In this document: one piece after another, positions 62,270 to 64,000 of the stretch
How positions within the stretch are numbered: the stretch's first letter is position 1
How the letters are laid out: each line of letters starts with the position of its first letter
Assembly (NCBI GenBank): GCA_016744995.1
Contig: JADGDG010000005.1
Span: forward strand, 1 to 64,000
Reading direction: 5' to 3'
Length of the DNA stretch: 64,000 nt
Source of the DNA: Gammaproteobacteria bacterium
GTDB lineage: Bacteria > Pseudomonadota > Gammaproteobacteria > GRL18
The notes under the pieces: model-generated
Database searches by the model: none
The model's input: the letters and a program-made list of their open reading frames with translations, nothing else
What the model was told of the DNA's origin: nothing
Made by a program: the position numbers and the translations under genes

Positions 62270-63475
62270 ATGAAAAAAGCCGTGCTTCTGTTCAGCATGA
62301 CTGTTCTTATACTTTCAAGCCTGCCTGCTATGGCGAAGCCAGGGAATAAGCACTCAATTGATTTTCCAGTTACGGATGGTATTATTGTATCCCCTGCAAT
62401 ACAGCTCTCAAGCAAACACGATGATAACATTTTCCTGCAGGATAAAATTGCTGTAAAAAGTTCATGGATCACTGAACTTGCCCCTTCACTCCAGATTGGA
62501 ACGCAGCAAGGAGTCAATTACTACACCGCAAAATACACCCTTAAAGCAGGACGCTACCATAGTAGTCGCAATGACGACTATGTTGACCATCTGTTTAATA
62601 TCGATACCCACACAGAATTCAATCATCGCAACAAACTGAATATTAAGTTTGATTACCTTAAACTGCATGAAAATCGCGGCAGTGGTATTTCAGACGGTAC
62701 AGGCCGTGTCAGCAGTACTCCGGATGAATATAACGATACGGAACTATTTGGCTCCTATACCTATGGAGGTGATACTGCTATAGGGCGCATTCAACTGGAC
62801 GCCTCTCACTTTGATCGCAAATACACCAACCATAGAGATAAGACCCGTGTTTTTGACCGTGACGAAGATGAATTTGGGGCAACTTTTTTTTACCGGGTAA
62901 TGCCCAAAACATTCTTATTATTTGAGGCACGTTACAAAGATATCAGTTATGATAATACTCCGCTGAGAGTTTCAAAGTTGGATGGAGATGAACAAACTTA
63001 CCAGGCAGGCATTACCTGGGAAGCGACAGCTAAGACCACTGGCATTGCTAAACTGGGAAAAACCTATAAAGATTTTGATGCCTCAGAATTTAAGGATGAC
63101 GACTTTACCAGTTGGGAACTGGGTGTTGAGTGGTCACCCCTGACCTACTCAATTTTTAAAATCAAAAGCTCCAGTGAACCAATTGCATCAACGGGGTCCA
63201 GTACCTTTATTAAAGAAAAAGTCTTAGACTTATCATGGCGTCATAACTGGAGTGATAGAGTACAAAGCAATATACGAACTCGTTTTAGCAATCGAGACTA
63301 TATTAGCTCACTGCGGGATGATGATATTGAAGAATATCTGTTTGGCATGGAGTATCGCTTTCAACGCACTATTGCCTTTGGCGCAGAGTATACCTATGAA
63401 ACCCGAGACTCCAATATCAGAGGACTGGATTATACTGACAATATTATTATGTTTGCTGTAAAAATAGGCATGTAA
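62270..63475 (+). CDS. Outer-membrane beta-barrel protein of exopolysaccharide locus (EpsL-like)
   Basis: A 401-aa protein with signal peptide (KAVLLFSMTVLILSSLPAMA). The mature part consists of alternating beta strands rich in Tyr, Arg and Asp (YTAKYTLKAGRYHSSRNDDY, FGATFFYRVMPKTFLLFEAR, IAFGAEYTYETRD) and ends in the IGM-type C terminus typical of barrels. It resembles the outer-membrane proteins often called EpsL in PEP-CTERM exopolysaccharide operons. First gene of an operon with the polysaccharide export gene 11 bases downstream. GAGGA precedes ATG 62270. Confidence 0.85.
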   Translation: MKKAVLLFSMTVLILSSLPAMAKPGNKHSIDFPVTDGIIVSPAIQLSSKHDDNIFLQDKIAVKSSWITELAPSLQIGTQQGVNYYTAKYTLKAGRYHSSRNDDYVDHLFNIDTHTEFNHRNKLNIKFDYLKLHENRGSGISDGTGRVSSTPDEYNDTELFGSYTYGGDTAIGRIQLDASHFDRKYTNHRDKTRVFDRDEDEFGATFFYRVMPKTFLLFEARYKDISYDNTPLRVSKLDGDEQTYQAGITWEATAKTTGIAKLGKTYKDFDASEFKDDDFTSWELGVEWSPLTYSIFKIKSSSEPIASTGSSTFIKEKVLDLSWRHNWSDRVQSNIRTRFSNRDYISSLRDDDIEEYLFGMEYRFQRTIAFGAEYTYETRDSNIRGLDYTDNIIMFAVKIGM

Positions 63476-63486
63476 CAGGTAAAACA

Positions 63487-64000
63487 ATGAATCACCTAAT
63501 AAACAAACTCTTTCTTCAGATTTTGATACTGATCAGCTTACTAGTAATTAGCCAGTTTGCTATAGCCGCAGAGAGCTCCTACAAACTCAGTACCGGCGAT
63601 CGTATCAAGATCACCGTCTACGGTGAGCCTGATTTAACCATGGAAACCACTCTGAATGATGGTGGTGTCATCAACTATCCCTTTATGGGCGAAATCCCCA
63701 TTGAAGGCATGACTGTCAAAAAATTGGAAAACAAAATCTACAAACACCTCAAAGGTGACTACCTGCTGAATCCCAATGTTCATGTTTCCATAGAAACCTA
63801 CCGCCCATTTTTTGTCAATGGTCAGGTCAAAAAACCCGGTGGTTATCCCTATCAACCCGGACTGACCCTGAGGCGCGCTATTTCCCTGGCAGGCGGTTAC
63901 ACCGAACGCGCATCAAAAAGCAACACCTTCATTATCCACCAGAATGAACCAGAAATACGCACCCGGGCTCAGCAATTCATGAAAATAAACCCCGGCGACA
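63487..64000 (+). CDS. Polysaccharide export protein (Wza/EpsE type), 5' part
   Basis: The gene runs off the right edge after 171 codons. A signal sequence (LILISLLVISQFAIAAE) is followed by a polysaccharide export domain: YKLSTGDRIKITVYGEPDLT, NYPFMGEIPIEGMTVKKLE and a SLBB-type stretch PFFVNGQVKKPGGYPYQPGL followed by RRAISLAGGYTERA. It forms or feeds the outer-membrane export channel. No lipobox Cys is seen after the signal, unlike classical Wza. Confidence 0.93.
   Translation, partial: MNHLINKLFLQILILISLLVISQFAIAAESSYKLSTGDRIKITVYGEPDLTMETTLNDGGVINYPFMGEIPIEGMTVKKLENKIYKHLKGDYLLNPNVHVSIETYRPFFVNGQVKKPGGYPYQPGLTLRRAISLAGGYTERASKSNTFIIHQNEPEIRTRAQQFMKINPGD

Overview
The window comes from an AT-rich gammaproteobacterium. 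The core gene orders are typical of that class: rpsP-rimM-trmD-rplS next to ffh, with ypjD and a CorC-like gene divergent from ffh, plus dnaB-alr-pepN and single copies of radA, xerD, dsbC, yajQ, uvrB and yajQ-type housekeeping genes. Cytochrome b561 and YceI proteins occur in pairs, and one end carries PEP-CTERM and exopolysaccharide genes. The sequence does not allow a genus to be named.

Positions 1-6500 hold a restriction-modification locus: two Dcm-family cytosine methyltransferases, a Vsr mismatch nuclease, a 5'-nucleotidase in the same operon and a long MvaI/BcnI-type endonuclease. All except the nucleotidase belong to families linked to CCWGG. The locus is edged by gene debris, including the 3' end of a fic gene. 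From 6.6 to 45.6 kb the window is mostly ordinary chromosome: peptidase, RecQ, a group of membrane/zinc-finger/rhomboid/J-domain genes, small redox and metal proteins, replication, envelope phosphatase, translation, recombination, disulfide isomerisation and repair.

A tRNA-Val gene (45626-45702) precedes an accessory stretch to about 51.2 kb. It contains an intact fic gene, an intact hipBA pair with a clear promoter, two small unknown genes, and remnants of an XRE regulator, hsdS, parDE, hsdM and an SRAP-like gene. This looks like a decaying defence/toxin-antitoxin island. Next come a second cytochrome b561-yceI pair with a divergent LysR gene and a 142-bp MITE-like inverted-repeat element.

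From 54.8 kb to the end lies an exopolysaccharide region: initiating glycosyltransferase, O-antigen-ligase-like polymerase, outer-membrane beta-barrel and the start of a Wza-type export protein. Embedded in it are a fused PqqD-HprK-like kinase, a nucleotidyltransferase, a 64-aa twin-arginine-like peptide, a 56-aa exported peptide and a PEP-CTERM protein. Kinase plus PqqD-like domain plus nucleotidyltransferase plus small peptides suggest a peptide-modifying system inside the polysaccharide locus. This is the most promising candidate for an undescribed system.
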